NCBI GenBank assembly: GCA_963720765.1 | Contig: CAVRGS010000002.1 | Location: 558,001 to 622,000, forward strand | Reading direction: 5' to 3' | Source: DASUAS01 sp963720765 | Lineage (GTDB): Bacteria; Actinomycetota; Acidimicrobiia; IMCC26256; DASPTH01 | Length of the DNA: 64,000 nt | The notes under the pieces: model-generated | The model's database searches: none | The model's input: only the letters and a program-made list of their open reading frames with translations | Told to the model about the DNA's origin: nothing | Translations under genes and position numbers: made by a program | Part shown: positions 49,117 through 57,528 of the stretch, one piece after another | Layout of the letters: each line of letters starts with the position of its first letter | Numbering within the stretch: the first letter of the stretch is position 1

Positions 49117-50258
49117 CTAGGAGCCTGTCGAAGAGGCTCGTCGTTGTCTTGTCCGCCGTCCCGGCAGGGCGGGTGTCTTCCCTATCGGTTGACGCAGAGA
49201 GAAGACACGAACAATGGGATCACAGATCACATGTGGCGTCGACACCCACCTCGATGTGCACGTCGCTGCCGCGCTGGATGAACGCGGCGGCCTGTTGGGC
49301 ACTGCATCGTTCGCAACGACCACGGCCGGATACGCGCAGCTCGTCGAGTGGCTCGCGTCGTTGGGAGCGGTGGTGCTGATCGGAGTCGAAGGGACCGGCA
49401 GCTACGGCGCCGGGTTGACTCGTCATCTCCAGGCGCTGGGGATCGCGGTGGTGGAGGTCGATCGACCCAATCGGCAGCGGCGACGCCGGTCGGGCAAGTC
49501 CGACACTCACGACGCGGTGAGCGCGGCACGGGCCGCGTTCGCGGGTGACGCGCTCGGAGAAGCGAAGACTCGCGACGGCAACGTCGAAGCGATTCGGGTC
49601 CTGTGCCTTGCTCGCAACAGCGCCAAACGGGATCGCACTCGGGCTCTGAACCAGATGCGAGCGTTGATCGCGACCGCACCCGACGAGCTCCGCTCCCAGC
49701 TCCGGGACTTGACCATTCCGCGATTGGTGCGCGCAGCTGCCGGGTTCCGTCCCGCGGGACGAACCGATGTCACGAACGCGAATCGTGTCGCGTTGAAGAC
49801 TCTCGCTCGGCGCGTGTTGGAACTCGATACCGAGATCGACATGCTCGACGAGCTCCTCACACCACTCGTCGCCTCGACGGCCCCAGAGCTCATCGACCGT
49901 GTTGGGGTCGGCACCGACACCGCCGGCGCTCTGCTCGTCGCCGCCGGTGAGAACACGAGTCGGATCCACAACGAGCGATCCTTCGCCCGGCTCTGTGGAG
50001 CCGCACCGCTCGATGCCTCGAGCGGCAAACAACAACGGCATCGCCTCAGCCGCGGTGGAGACCGTCAAGCCAACAGCGCCCTTTGGCGCATCGTGATCAC
50101 CCGTCTCTCCTACGACCCCGCGACTCGTCGCTATCTCGAGCGGCGCTGCGCCGAAGGCAAGACCAAAACCGAAGCCATCCGCTGCCTCAAGCGCTACGTC
50201 GCCGCGAGCTCCTACGCGCATCTCCCGCGGGAAGACTGGCTTGACAGCACCTAGGAGC
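49117..50258 (+). mobile_element. IS110-family insertion sequence
   Basis: Contains one transposase gene. CTAGGAGC occurs at 49117-49124 and 50251-50258, the second across the transposase stop; these may mark the element's ends or a duplicated target. A GAGCC-N9-GGCTC hairpin (49121-49139) sits just inside the left end. IS110 elements lack classical inverted termini, so the boundaries are tentative. Confidence 0.6.
49214..50254 (+). CDS. IS110-family transposase
   Basis: 346 residues. N-terminal DEDD RuvC-like domain: CGVDTHLDVHVAA with the first Asp, LIGVEGTGSYG with the Glu, and KSDTHDAVSAARA with the paired Asp residues. The C-terminal Transposase_20 domain has the GAAPLDASSGKQQRHRLSRGG serine region. 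Apparently full length and intact, so the element could be active. Such enzymes are guided by a bridge RNA from the element's flank in known IS110 systems. Confidence 0.92.
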   Translation: MGSQITCGVDTHLDVHVAAALDERGGLLGTASFATTTAGYAQLVEWLASLGAVVLIGVEGTGSYGAGLTRHLQALGIAVVEVDRPNRQRRRRSGKSDTHDAVSAARAAFAGDALGEAKTRDGNVEAIRVLCLARNSAKRDRTRALNQMRALIATAPDELRSQLRDLTIPRLVRAAAGFRPAGRTDVTNANRVALKTLARRVLELDTEIDMLDELLTPLVASTAPELIDRVGVGTDTAGALLVAAGENTSRIHNERSFARLCGAAPLDASSGKQQRHRLSRGGDRQANSALWRIVITRLSYDPATRRYLERRCAEGKTKTEAIRCLKRYVAASSYAHLPREDWLDST

Positions 50259-50338
50259 ATCAATCTGGCGCGCGAATCCTCTCGGCGCGTCACGCGCGTT
50301 CGAGTAGCCGCACGCTGTCGCGATACGCCTGGGCAGCT

Positions 50339-50995
50339 CTAGCCCGTGAACGTCGGGGAGGCCACAACGGCTGGCGCGGCGACCGGGGTTGCCGGTACGA
50401 CCGGGGTTGTCGGCGCGACCGGAGTCAGACCGTCATCGAGGGTCGCAGTGACGTTCAGAACGTAGGACCCTGCAAGGCCCAATGTCTTGACATCACCTGG
50501 CACCGGCGCCGTCGCGTTTCCGGCGCCATTGTTTACCGAGCTGCCCGGGAGAGCGTTTACGCAGTGGTAACCCGACGTGAGAGTGCGCAGACCGAGAAGA
50601 TCGCCGCCTTGCACAGCAATCGGCGTCGCCAAGTCAAAAGTGCTCGTTCCCGTCGTGCCGGTCGTGCCGACAGGGCTGATCCCCACAAGCTGGAACTGAT
50701 CCGGGGTTCCGGTTGGACGCCAGATCTCCAGCTGCAATGAACCTGCCAGTGCGCCGCCGGGTTGCGTGCTCCACGAGGTGACGTTCCAAGCCCCTGCCGG
50801 AACCGTGTACGAAGTTCCTGCCCCGACACCGGCCTGCACCCAATCAGCATTTACCGCCCCGCACTCGTTGCTACTGCCCAACTGGCCGATCGTGGTGGTT
50901 GCCGCACCCGCTGGCGCGCCCATCCCGACCGCCAACAACGCCGCCGAAATCGCAGCGATGAGTCCCGCGCGACACGCCGTCCAGACGGATTTCAT
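50339..50995 (-). CDS. Secreted hypothetical protein
   Basis: 218 residues from ATG 50995 with GGAGG upstream. A signal peptide (KSVWTACRAG, hydrophobic IAAISAALLAVGM, cleavage after GAPAGAA) leads into a Thr/Gly-rich beta domain (SLQLEIWRPTGTPDQFQLVG). The C-terminus is a Pro/Val/Thr/Ala tail (VAPTTPVVPATPVAAP), perhaps wall-spanning. No LPXTG motif or family recognised. Confidence 0.65.
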   Translation of the reverse strand: MKSVWTACRAGLIAAISAALLAVGMGAPAGAATTTIGQLGSSNECGAVNADWVQAGVGAGTSYTVPAGAWNVTSWSTQPGGALAGSLQLEIWRPTGTPDQFQLVGISPVGTTGTTGTSTFDLATPIAVQGGDLLGLRTLTSGYHCVNALPGSSVNNGAGNATAPVPGDVKTLGLAGSYVLNVTATLDDGLTPVAPTTPVVPATPVAAPAVVASPTFTG

Positions 50996-51213
50996 CAGAG
51001 CCTCCGAAACCTGCCCAGGGTCCAACGCAGTTGGAATCCGGGGAAACCTACCACCTCGGACGGCGAACGTGCCGCTCCGCGACGAGAGGCGTAGCTGACT
51101 CAAACTGTCGAGCGGCATAACTGCCTGATGGATGCGTGGACTCGAGGACGCGATCCACGGGCAGAACGCGCGAGCAGATTGCCGGCCGTGGAGCCGGCGT
51201 TCGGCGACGCAGT

Positions 51214-51603
51214 TCAGTCGTCGAAGATCCGTCCCCATGCTTGGTCGTCGTCGGGGTAGATCCACCGTTCGATCTGCTGGCCGGTCTCGTACGCGAACAC
51301 GCTGACGACTCGGGTGGATACGTCGATGTCCTCTCTGCGTGCACCCATCAGACTGATGGCACACACGTGTCGATCGTTGCCGAACACGTCGAGTTCCTCG
51401 AGCCAGAAGCCGCGGTGCGTGAGCTCACCCAGCCAGCGCAGGAGCTCCTCCCGGCCACGGATCTCCCCCGCCATCGTGTGCGCTCCCGGAACGTGCCACA
51501 CGACCCGCTCCGAGACGAGCGCGGCTACGACGTCGAGATCTCCCGCCCTGAACGCGTCCGCAGTACGGCGGTACGCGACTGCGTTCGGATGATCGTCGCT
51601 CAT
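51214..51603 (-). CDS. SnoaL-like / NTF2-fold protein
   Basis: 129 residues: AVAYRRTADAFRAGDLDVVAA, VVWHVPGAHTMAG and a C-terminal RWIYPDDDQAWGRIF. Ketosteroid-isomerase-like fold; role unknown. ATG 51603 rather than the GTG at 51609 because a TACGTT box lies 6 nt upstream. Confidence 0.8.
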   Translation of the reverse strand: MSDDHPNAVAYRRTADAFRAGDLDVVAALVSERVVWHVPGAHTMAGEIRGREELLRWLGELTHRGFWLEELDVFGNDRHVCAISLMGARREDIDVSTRVVSVFAYETGQQIERWIYPDDDQAWGRIFDD

Positions 51604-51609
51604 CCGCAC

Positions 51610-51615
51610 AACGTA
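51610..51615 (-). promoter_or_regulatory. -10 box TACGTT, leaderless start
   Basis: Lower-strand TANNNT box with 6 nt to the ATG at 51603. Confidence 0.45.
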
Positions 51616-51754
51616 GTGACATCACGGACGCACGTGAGTTCCCTACGAAGTTGACTGATGAAGGCGCGGGGTCGCGCAAGCTCACGAGCCCGATCGACCA
51701 CCCGGCGAGCACAGGAGGCATGGTGACGTCTCGCCGGGTACGAGCATGTTCCGG

Positions 51755-52999
51755 TCAGTCGGTGACGACGCCGTCGGCGACGAGCTGGTCGATGGCAGCG
51801 TCGTCGAGGCCGAGCTCCTCGTGCAGCACCGAGCGCGTGTGCTCACCCAGCCAGGGGACGCGCGACTCGGGGCCTTCGGCCATCTTCGACAGCTTCACCG
51901 GGTTACCGGGGATGACGACCGGCGCGTCGACGTCGTCGGAGCGCTCCATCTCGACGAGCATGTTGCGCTGCTCGAGGTGCGGGTCGGCGAGCACCTCCTG
52001 CGCGGTCTGCACCGGCGCGGCGGCGATGCCGGCGGCCGACAACTGGTGCACCGCTTCGAGCTTGGTCATGTGCGACGCCCACTCCTCGATGGCGGGGCGG
52101 AACATGTCCTCGAGGTGCGCCGCCCATCCCTCGCGCGTCGCGAGGCGGGGATCGGTCGGCCACTCGGGGTGTCCGACGAGCTCGGAGATGCGCTCGAGCT
52201 GGTGCTCGCGCACCAGCTGCATCACGAACCAGCCGTCCGACGCGCGGAACGGATCCAGGATCGCGTTCTTGGGTTCGTTGAGGCGGTACTTCCCCATCGA
52301 TGCGAAGTTGGTGACGATGTCGGTCATGGCGACGGTGGCGTCGTACATCGCGATGTCGACGCGCTGACCTTCGCCGGTGAGGTCGCGCTGACGGAGCGCC
52401 GCGAGGATGCCGATGGTGGCGAACAAGCCGGTCGAGATGTCGCCGAGTGCGCCGACGGGGTTGGGCCGCGGCGTCTCGTCGCCCACGAGGATGTAGTCGT
52501 AGATGCCCGACATCGACTCGGCGATCGACGCGTACGCCGGCCAGTCGGCGTACGGCGACCCGCTCGCGCCGAAGCCCGACAGCGACGCGTAGATCACAGT
52601 CGGGTGCACCTTCACGATGTCGTCGTAGCCGAGACCCATGCGGTCGAGCGCGCCCGACTTGAAGTTCTCGGCGACCACGTCGAAGTGCGGCGCGAGCGCG
52701 AGCACGAGCTCGCGGCCGGCATCCTTCTTGAGGTCGACCGTCACGCTCTTCTTCGACAGGTTGTTGCGCAGGAACGTGGCGCCGATGAAGCGGCCTGCGG
52801 GGTCGTGCATGCCGGGCTGCGAGCCGCGCCCCGACTCGCCGGTGGGAGCCTCGATCTTCACCACATCGGCCCCGAGGCGCGCCAGCAGTTGCGTCGCGTA
52901 CGGCAGCGCCTGCATCTGCTCCAGCGCGAGCACGCGCACGCCGTCGAGTGGCTTCCCGTACTTCGCCGCTTCCTCGTTCGCCACGTCGCCGAGCCGCAC
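51755..52999 (-). CDS. CaiB/BaiF family III CoA-transferase
   Basis: 414 residues from GTG 52999 with AGGGAG upstream. GVRVLALEQMQALPYATQLLARLGADVVKIE, LSKKSVTVDLKKDAGRELV and ENFKSGALDRMGLGYDDI are the family signature; the nucleophilic Asp lies in the GDISTGLFA region. Moves CoA to an unknown acid. Transcribed away from the KAS-like/thiolase unit; operator site C lies 78 bp upstream. Confidence 0.9.
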   Translation of the reverse strand: MRLGDVANEEAAKYGKPLDGVRVLALEQMQALPYATQLLARLGADVVKIEAPTGESGRGSQPGMHDPAGRFIGATFLRNNLSKKSVTVDLKKDAGRELVLALAPHFDVVAENFKSGALDRMGLGYDDIVKVHPTVIYASLSGFGASGSPYADWPAYASIAESMSGIYDYILVGDETPRPNPVGALGDISTGLFATIGILAALRQRDLTGEGQRVDIAMYDATVAMTDIVTNFASMGKYRLNEPKNAILDPFRASDGWFVMQLVREHQLERISELVGHPEWPTDPRLATREGWAAHLEDMFRPAIEEWASHMTKLEAVHQLSAAGIAAAPVQTAQEVLADPHLEQRNMLVEMERSDDVDAPVVIPGNPVKLSKMAEGPESRVPWLGEHTRSVLHEELGLDDAAIDQLVADGVVTD

Positions 53000-53074
53000 C
53001 GGTGCTCCCTCTGCTCGTCCATCTGGTCGGTCCGGGAGCAGGGTATCGGGGTCGGCTGCGGACCTCCCCACGGC

Positions 53075-53095
53075 ATCTGACGCCCCGTCAGGTTC
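53075..53095. promoter_or_regulatory. Regulon operator, site C (53-kb divergent promoter)
   Basis: ATCTGACG-CCC-CGTCAGGTT; core 53077-53091. It covers about -46 to -32 of the rightward leaderless start at 53123 and lies about 45-59 bp upstream of a leftward TACCCT box at 53040-53045. Confidence 0.75.
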
Positions 53096-53109
53096 GGCGG
53101 AGCGCCGGG

Positions 53110-53115
53110 TACCCT
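53110..53115 (+). promoter_or_regulatory. -10 box TACCCT, leaderless start
   Basis: TANNNT box with 7 nt to the ATG at 53123. Confidence 0.5.
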
Positions 53116-53122
53116 TCAGCTC

Positions 53123-54527
53123 ATGCGCGGCATCCAGTCCTGGTCGGCCTACCTGCCCTACCGGCGTCTCGACCGCACCCAGATCGCTCCGTTCGTGGGG
53201 CAGGGCGGGGGCAAGGGCACCCGCACGGTGGCGTCGTTCGACGAGGACTCCACCACCATGGCGGTCGAGGCGGCCCGGCTCGCGCTGCGCGGCCGCGACC
53301 TCGTGCCCGAGCAACTCCTCTTCGCCACCACGTTCCCGGCCTACGCCGACCGCACCAACGCCACCGCCATCCACGCCGCGCTGCGGCTCCCCGACACGGC
53401 CGCCGCGTTCGACTTCGGGGCGTCGGTCCGCTCGTCGGTCGGCGCGCTGCTGCTCGCGCTGACGGGTGGTGCCGATGCCGTGCTCGTCGTCGCGGGCGAC
53501 GTGCGTACGGGGTTGCCCGGCAGTGGGGAGGAGGCGGCGGCCGGCGACGCAGCGACCGCGTTCGTGGTGGGTTCCGACACCACCGCACCGGTCATTGCCG
53601 AGCTGGTCGGCTCGGCGAGCGTCACCGACGAGTTCGTCGAACGCTGGCGTGCACCGGGTGAGCAGCGCACCAAGATCTGGGACGACAAGTTCAGCGAGAT
53701 CAGCTACGTCCCCCTCGGGGTGCAGGCGTGGAACGCCGCGCTCGCCGCCGCGGGCCTCACCGCCAATGACGTGAGCGCGGCGGCGATCGTTGCGCCGAGC
53801 CAGCGCGTGGCGCGCTCGGTCGGCGGCAAGCTCGACGGCGTCCACGTGATCGACGACCTGTCGCAGACGGTGGGCAACACCGCCGCCGCCCAACCGGGGC
53901 TGCTGCTGGCGTCGTTGCTCGAGCAGGCCGAGACCGGCCAGGTGGTCGCGCTGGTGGCCCTCGCCGACGGCGCCGACGTGCTGCTGTTCCGAACCACCGA
54001 CGCGCTGGCGTCGTACCGACCGGCGCGCCCGCTCGCAACGCAGCTCGCGGCCGGCGCCGCCACTGGCCTACGGCAAGTTCCTCGCGTGGCGCGGGATGCT
54101 CCCGGTCGAGCCACCGCGCCGGCCCGAACCGCAACGTGTGTCCGCCACCGCGGCGGCTCGCAGCGAAGACTGGAAGTTCGGCTTCGTCGGTTCCAAGGAG
54201 CGCGACACCGGCGTCGTGCACATGCCGCCGGCGCGCGTGTCGCGCGACGGCGAGCACACCGATGAGATGGATCCCGCGCCGCTCGCCGACGTGCAGGGCA
54301 CGATCGTCACGTTCACCGTCGACCGCATGGTGTACTCGCCGAGTCCGCCGGTGGTGTTCGCGGTCGTCGACTTCGACGGCGGCGGTCGCCTGCCCGTCGA
54401 GCTCACCGACGCCGATGCCGGCGAGATCGAGATCGGCCAGCGCGTCGAGATGACGTTCCGCCGCCTCTACACCGCAGACGGCATCGTCAACTACTTCTGG
54501 AAGGGAAGGCTGGTGCGCGATGGGTAG
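53123..54527 (+). pseudogene. KAS III/HMG-CoA synthase-like protein fused to OB fold, frameshifted
   Basis: Residues 1-310 have the ketoacyl synthase III/HMG-CoA synthase fold: FDFGAS, AGDAATAFVVGSD, VGNTAAAQPG (Asn252). The catalytic Cys position is Val102 and the His position Ser226, so condensation is not expected. The frame breaks at 54053-54068. The next frame reads LAYGKFLAWRGMLPVEPPRR and then a DUF35-type OB domain (GTIVTFTVDRMVYSP, GQRVEMTFRRLY) to 54527. Overlaps the thiolase by 8 bp: a likely thiolase, synthase-fold and OB-fold complex. Confidence 0.75.
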
Positions 54528-55716
54528 TCACGGCATCAAGGACCGCGTCGCGATCGTCGGCATGGGCTGCACCAACTTCGTCGAGCACTGGGACAAGGGG
54601 CTCGACGACCTCGAGGTCGAGGCGGCCAACGCTGCGTACGAGTCGGCGGGCATCGCCAAGGACAGGGTCGACGCCTACTGGCTCGGCACTGCGAACGGCG
54701 GCATGAGCGGCATCACGCTGGCGCGTCCGCTGCAGCTCGAGAACAAGCCGGTCACACGCGTCGAGAACTTCTGCGCCACCGGTTCCGAGGCGCTGCGCCA
54801 GGCCGCGTACGCGGTCGCTTCGGGCGCGTACGACGTGGCGATGGCGCTCGGCGTCGAGAAGACGAAGGACGGCGGGTTCCAGGGGCTCAATGCGGTGCCG
54901 CCGCCGAACGACGGCACCGGCCGCACGCTCACCGCGGCGGCGATGTTCTCGATGGTCGCGCCCGCGTACGCGGCGAAGTACGGCGTCGACGCCGACAAGA
55001 TGCGCGAGGCGATGGCCCACGTCGCGTGGAAGAACCATCACAACGGCGCCCGCAATTCGCGTGCGCAGTTCCGGCGCGAGGTCTCGATGGAGACCATCTG
55101 CAACTCGCCCAAGCTCGCCGGTGACCTCGGCGTGTTCGACTGCGCCGGGGTGGCCGACGGCTCGGCGGCGGCGATCGTCGTGCGCGCCGAGGATGCCTAC
55201 GAGTACACCGACACGCCGATCTTCGTGAAGGCGCTCTCGTTCATCGCCGGCAACGGCAGCGGTGTGACCGACCCGTCGTACGACTACACCAACTTCCCGG
55301 AGATTGCGGCGACCGCGGCCGACGCGTACGCGCAGGCCGGCATCACCGACCCGCGCCACGAGCTCGCGCTCGCCGAGGTGCACGACTGCTTCACCATCAC
55401 CGAGCTCGTGCTCATGGAGGACCTCGGGTTCTCCGAGCGCGGCGCCGCGTGGCGCGACGAGCTCGACGGTGTGTACGACCTCGACGGTGAGCTCCCGGTC
55501 AACCCCGACGGCGGCCTCAAGTCGTTCGGCCACCCGGTCGGCGCGTCGGGCCTGCGCATGATGTTCGAAGCCTGGCTCCAGCTGCGAGGCGAAGCGCCGG
55601 ACGACCGCCAGATCGCGCGGGCCCAGCCCGGTGGTGACCGCAGCCTCGCCCTCACCCACAACCTGGGCGGCTATCCGGGCGAGATGGTGAGCTTCATCTC
55701 CATCCTCGGCAGGTAG
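54520..55716 (+). CDS. Thiolase (SCP-x-type acetyl-CoA acyltransferase)
   Basis: 398 residues with a full catalytic set: nucleophile C85 (ENFCATGSEA), HDCF in EVHDCFTITELV, and GHPVGASG near 337. This is the SCP-x/Ltp thiolase type that cleaves branched beta-keto steroid CoAs. It starts inside the end of the KAS-like/OB fusion, which suggests a stable complex. Probably the catalytic member of the unit. Confidence 0.9.
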   Translation: MGSHGIKDRVAIVGMGCTNFVEHWDKGLDDLEVEAANAAYESAGIAKDRVDAYWLGTANGGMSGITLARPLQLENKPVTRVENFCATGSEALRQAAYAVASGAYDVAMALGVEKTKDGGFQGLNAVPPPNDGTGRTLTAAAMFSMVAPAYAAKYGVDADKMREAMAHVAWKNHHNGARNSRAQFRREVSMETICNSPKLAGDLGVFDCAGVADGSAAAIVVRAEDAYEYTDTPIFVKALSFIAGNGSGVTDPSYDYTNFPEIAATAADAYAQAGITDPRHELALAEVHDCFTITELVLMEDLGFSERGAAWRDELDGVYDLDGELPVNPDGGLKSFGHPVGASGLRMMFEAWLQLRGEAPDDRQIARAQPGGDRSLALTHNLGGYPGEMVSFISILGR

Positions 55717-55730
55717 TCGGCCGAGCGGGG

Positions 55731-55736
55731 TACCGT
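55731..55736 (+). promoter_or_regulatory. -10 box TACCGT, leaderless start
   Basis: TANNNT box with 6 nt to the ATG at 55743. Confidence 0.45.
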
Positions 55737-55742
55737 CCCCGC

Positions 55743-56480
55743 ATGTTCGATCTCACTGGCAAGACCGCCGTCGTCACCGGCGCGGGACAGAACGTCGGCG
55801 CCGGCATCGCACGGGCGCTCGCCGCGCAGGGCGCGACCGTGCACGTGAACGACATCGTCGCCGAGCGCGCGCAGCAGACCGTCGATCAGATCGCCGCGAC
55901 GGGCGGAACTGCTGCGGTCGCGTCGTTCGACGTCACCGACTACGACGCGACCACTGACGCCATGGACGCGATCGGCACCGTCGACATCCTCGTGAACAAC
56001 GCCGGCAATGGCGGCGCCGAGGGCATGGGGCTCACGCAGTTCCGTGACAGCGAACCGGCGGGCTGGATGGGCGCGATCAACGTCAACCTGTTCGGCGTGT
56101 TGCACTGCTCGCGCGCGGTCATCAACGGCATGTGCGAGCGCGGCTTCGGCCGCGTCATCACCATCTCGTCGGGTGCGGGCATCACCGGTCTGCGCATCGG
56201 GGTGTCGCCGTACGCGGCCGGCAAGGGCGGCGCCATCGCGTTCATGCGCCACCTGGCGATGGAGAACGCGCGCTTCGGCGTCACCGCCAACTCGCTCGCC
56301 CTCGGGCTCATGCAGCCCGAGAACTCCGGTCCGGTCGACGCCCTGGCCAAGCAGATCCCCGTTGGCCGCACCGGCACGCCGGAAGACGTCGGCTTCGGCT
56401 GCGTCTACCTCGCGTCCGACGAGGCCTCCTGGATCACCGGCCAGACCATCCACCTCGACGGCGGCGCCACCTTCGGCTGA
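55743..56480 (+). CDS. Short-chain dehydrogenase/reductase
   Basis: 245 residues: TGAGQNVGAGIARAL (13-27), NNAGNGG, S in ISSGAG and YAAGK in place of YxxSK (Tyr-x3-Lys kept). The end is the usual WITGQTIHLDGGATFG. Likely a 3-hydroxyacyl-CoA or steroid dehydrogenase serving the neighbouring thiolase. Followed at once by the second long hairpin repeat. Confidence 0.88.
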   Translation: MFDLTGKTAVVTGAGQNVGAGIARALAAQGATVHVNDIVAERAQQTVDQIAATGGTAAVASFDVTDYDATTDAMDAIGTVDILVNNAGNGGAEGMGLTQFRDSEPAGWMGAINVNLFGVLHCSRAVINGMCERGFGRVITISSGAGITGLRIGVSPYAAGKGGAIAFMRHLAMENARFGVTANSLALGLMQPENSGPVDALAKQIPVGRTGTPEDVGFGCVYLASDEASWITGQTIHLDGGATFG

Positions 56481-56493
56481 GCCCCGCCCTCTC

Positions 56494-56540
56494 ATTTGGC
56501 GTGGTTCGTGTGCTGTGACAGCACACCAGCCACGCCAAAT
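56494..56540. repeat. Long hairpin repeat, copy 2
   Basis: Same left arm as copy 1 (56494-56513) and right arm 56521-56540. The loop TGTGACA is itself TGT-G-ACA, so the stem is about 23 bp with a 1-nt tip. It keeps the same C-C mismatch as copy 1 and has one extra G-U-type pair. Lies between converging genes. Confidence 0.7.
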
Positions 56541-56543
56541 GGC

Positions 56544-57476
56544 TCAGGAAGCGACGAGGTCGGGGCGGGAGGTCTTCACCAGGCGGGTGATGCCGTCGCG
56601 CCAGGTGACCGACGAGTGGAAGCCGAGGTCGTTCAGCTTGCCGACGTCGAGGATGAGGGGCGGCACGGACGCGTCGGTGAGCTCGAAGTCGACCGGCTTG
56701 TCGATGAGCTCGCCGATGAGGCCGCACCACTCCTCGACGCTCACCACCTCGTCGCCGCCCCAGTTGACGACGTTCGCGGGTGTCGACGCCGACGCCAACA
56801 GGTAGGGGAGCGACGCGACGATGTCGTCGAGGTGGAGCGGGTTGTACTGCGAGGGCGCGTCGGTGTGCACCGGGATCGCCATGCCGTGCTCGAGCATCAT
56901 CACGTGGAAGAACGGCCAGCCGAACGTGTCGCCGTAGGGCACGCTCAGGCGTGCGATCACGGTGGGGATGCCGAGGCGCTTCGATGTGTAGCGCACCATC
57001 GTCTCCGCTGCGATCTTCGAGATGGAGTAGCTCTCCATGCCGGCCGCCCGGTGGCTGTCGCCGAGCGGAGCGTCCTCCGCCAGGTGGTCGTGCTCGTGCT
57101 CCTGGTACACGCCTCCGGAGCTGCAGTGGAAGAACGCCTCGACCCCCTGCACCTTCTCCATGAGGTTGGCGGCGCCGTCGGCGTTCGCCGCGAGGTCGCG
57201 CGCGAAGTCGTTGGTCTTCGCCACCGCGAAGTGGAGGACGACGTCGAGGTCGTCGGGCACTTCGTCGAGCTCGCCGTGCTCGAGGTCGACGCGGATCGTC
57301 GAGATGCCGTTGGCCTCGTGCGGTTCGCGCTGCGCGGGGTCCGCGAAGCGCGCTGCCCCGTACACGGTGTTGCCGTTCGCCACGAGCTGTGCGGCCATCG
57401 GGCCGGCGACCATGCCGGTGATGCCCGTGACGAGGATGCGCTTGGCGGTGAGGTCTGGGACGTGAGCGGAGGCCAT
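56544..57476 (-). CDS. NAD-dependent epimerase/dehydratase
   Basis: 310 residues from ATG 57476: VTGITGMVAGPMAAQL (Gly motif), CSSGGVYQE with the catalytic Ser, YSISKIA (Tyr-x3-Lys) and a C-terminal NWGGDEVVSVEEWC. Paralogue of 4088-5011 with the same NWGGD/EWC stretch. Divergent from the ACAD pair across site D, so part of the putative regulon. Substrate unknown. Confidence 0.87.
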   Translation of the reverse strand: MASAHVPDLTAKRILVTGITGMVAGPMAAQLVANGNTVYGAARFADPAQREPHEANGISTIRVDLEHGELDEVPDDLDVVLHFAVAKTNDFARDLAANADGAANLMEKVQGVEAFFHCSSGGVYQEHEHDHLAEDAPLGDSHRAAGMESYSISKIAAETMVRYTSKRLGIPTVIARLSVPYGDTFGWPFFHVMMLEHGMAIPVHTDAPSQYNPLHLDDIVASLPYLLASASTPANVVNWGGDEVVSVEEWCGLIGELIDKPVDFELTDASVPPLILDVGKLNDLGFHSSVTWRDGITRLVKTSRPDLVAS

Positions 57477-57493
57477 CGCGTGTAGTAGACCAC

Positions 57494-57514
57494 AATCTGA
57501 AGGTCCGTCAGAAA
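57494..57514. promoter_or_regulatory. Regulon operator, site D (57.5-kb divergent promoter)
   Basis: AATCTGAAG-GTC-CGTCAGAAA; core 57497-57511, one mismatch in the left half. Lies midway between the epimerase ATG (57476) and the ACAD ATG (57529). Confidence 0.65.
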
Positions 57515-57528
57515 CGACCGGAGTCGTC

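Noticed and set aside
51755..53893. Possible N-terminal extension of the CaiB gene to 712 residues
   Set aside because: The extra part is antisense to the KAS-like gene and spans its promoter and operator C. The GTG at 52999 has AGGGAG upstream and begins the family's conserved N-terminus.
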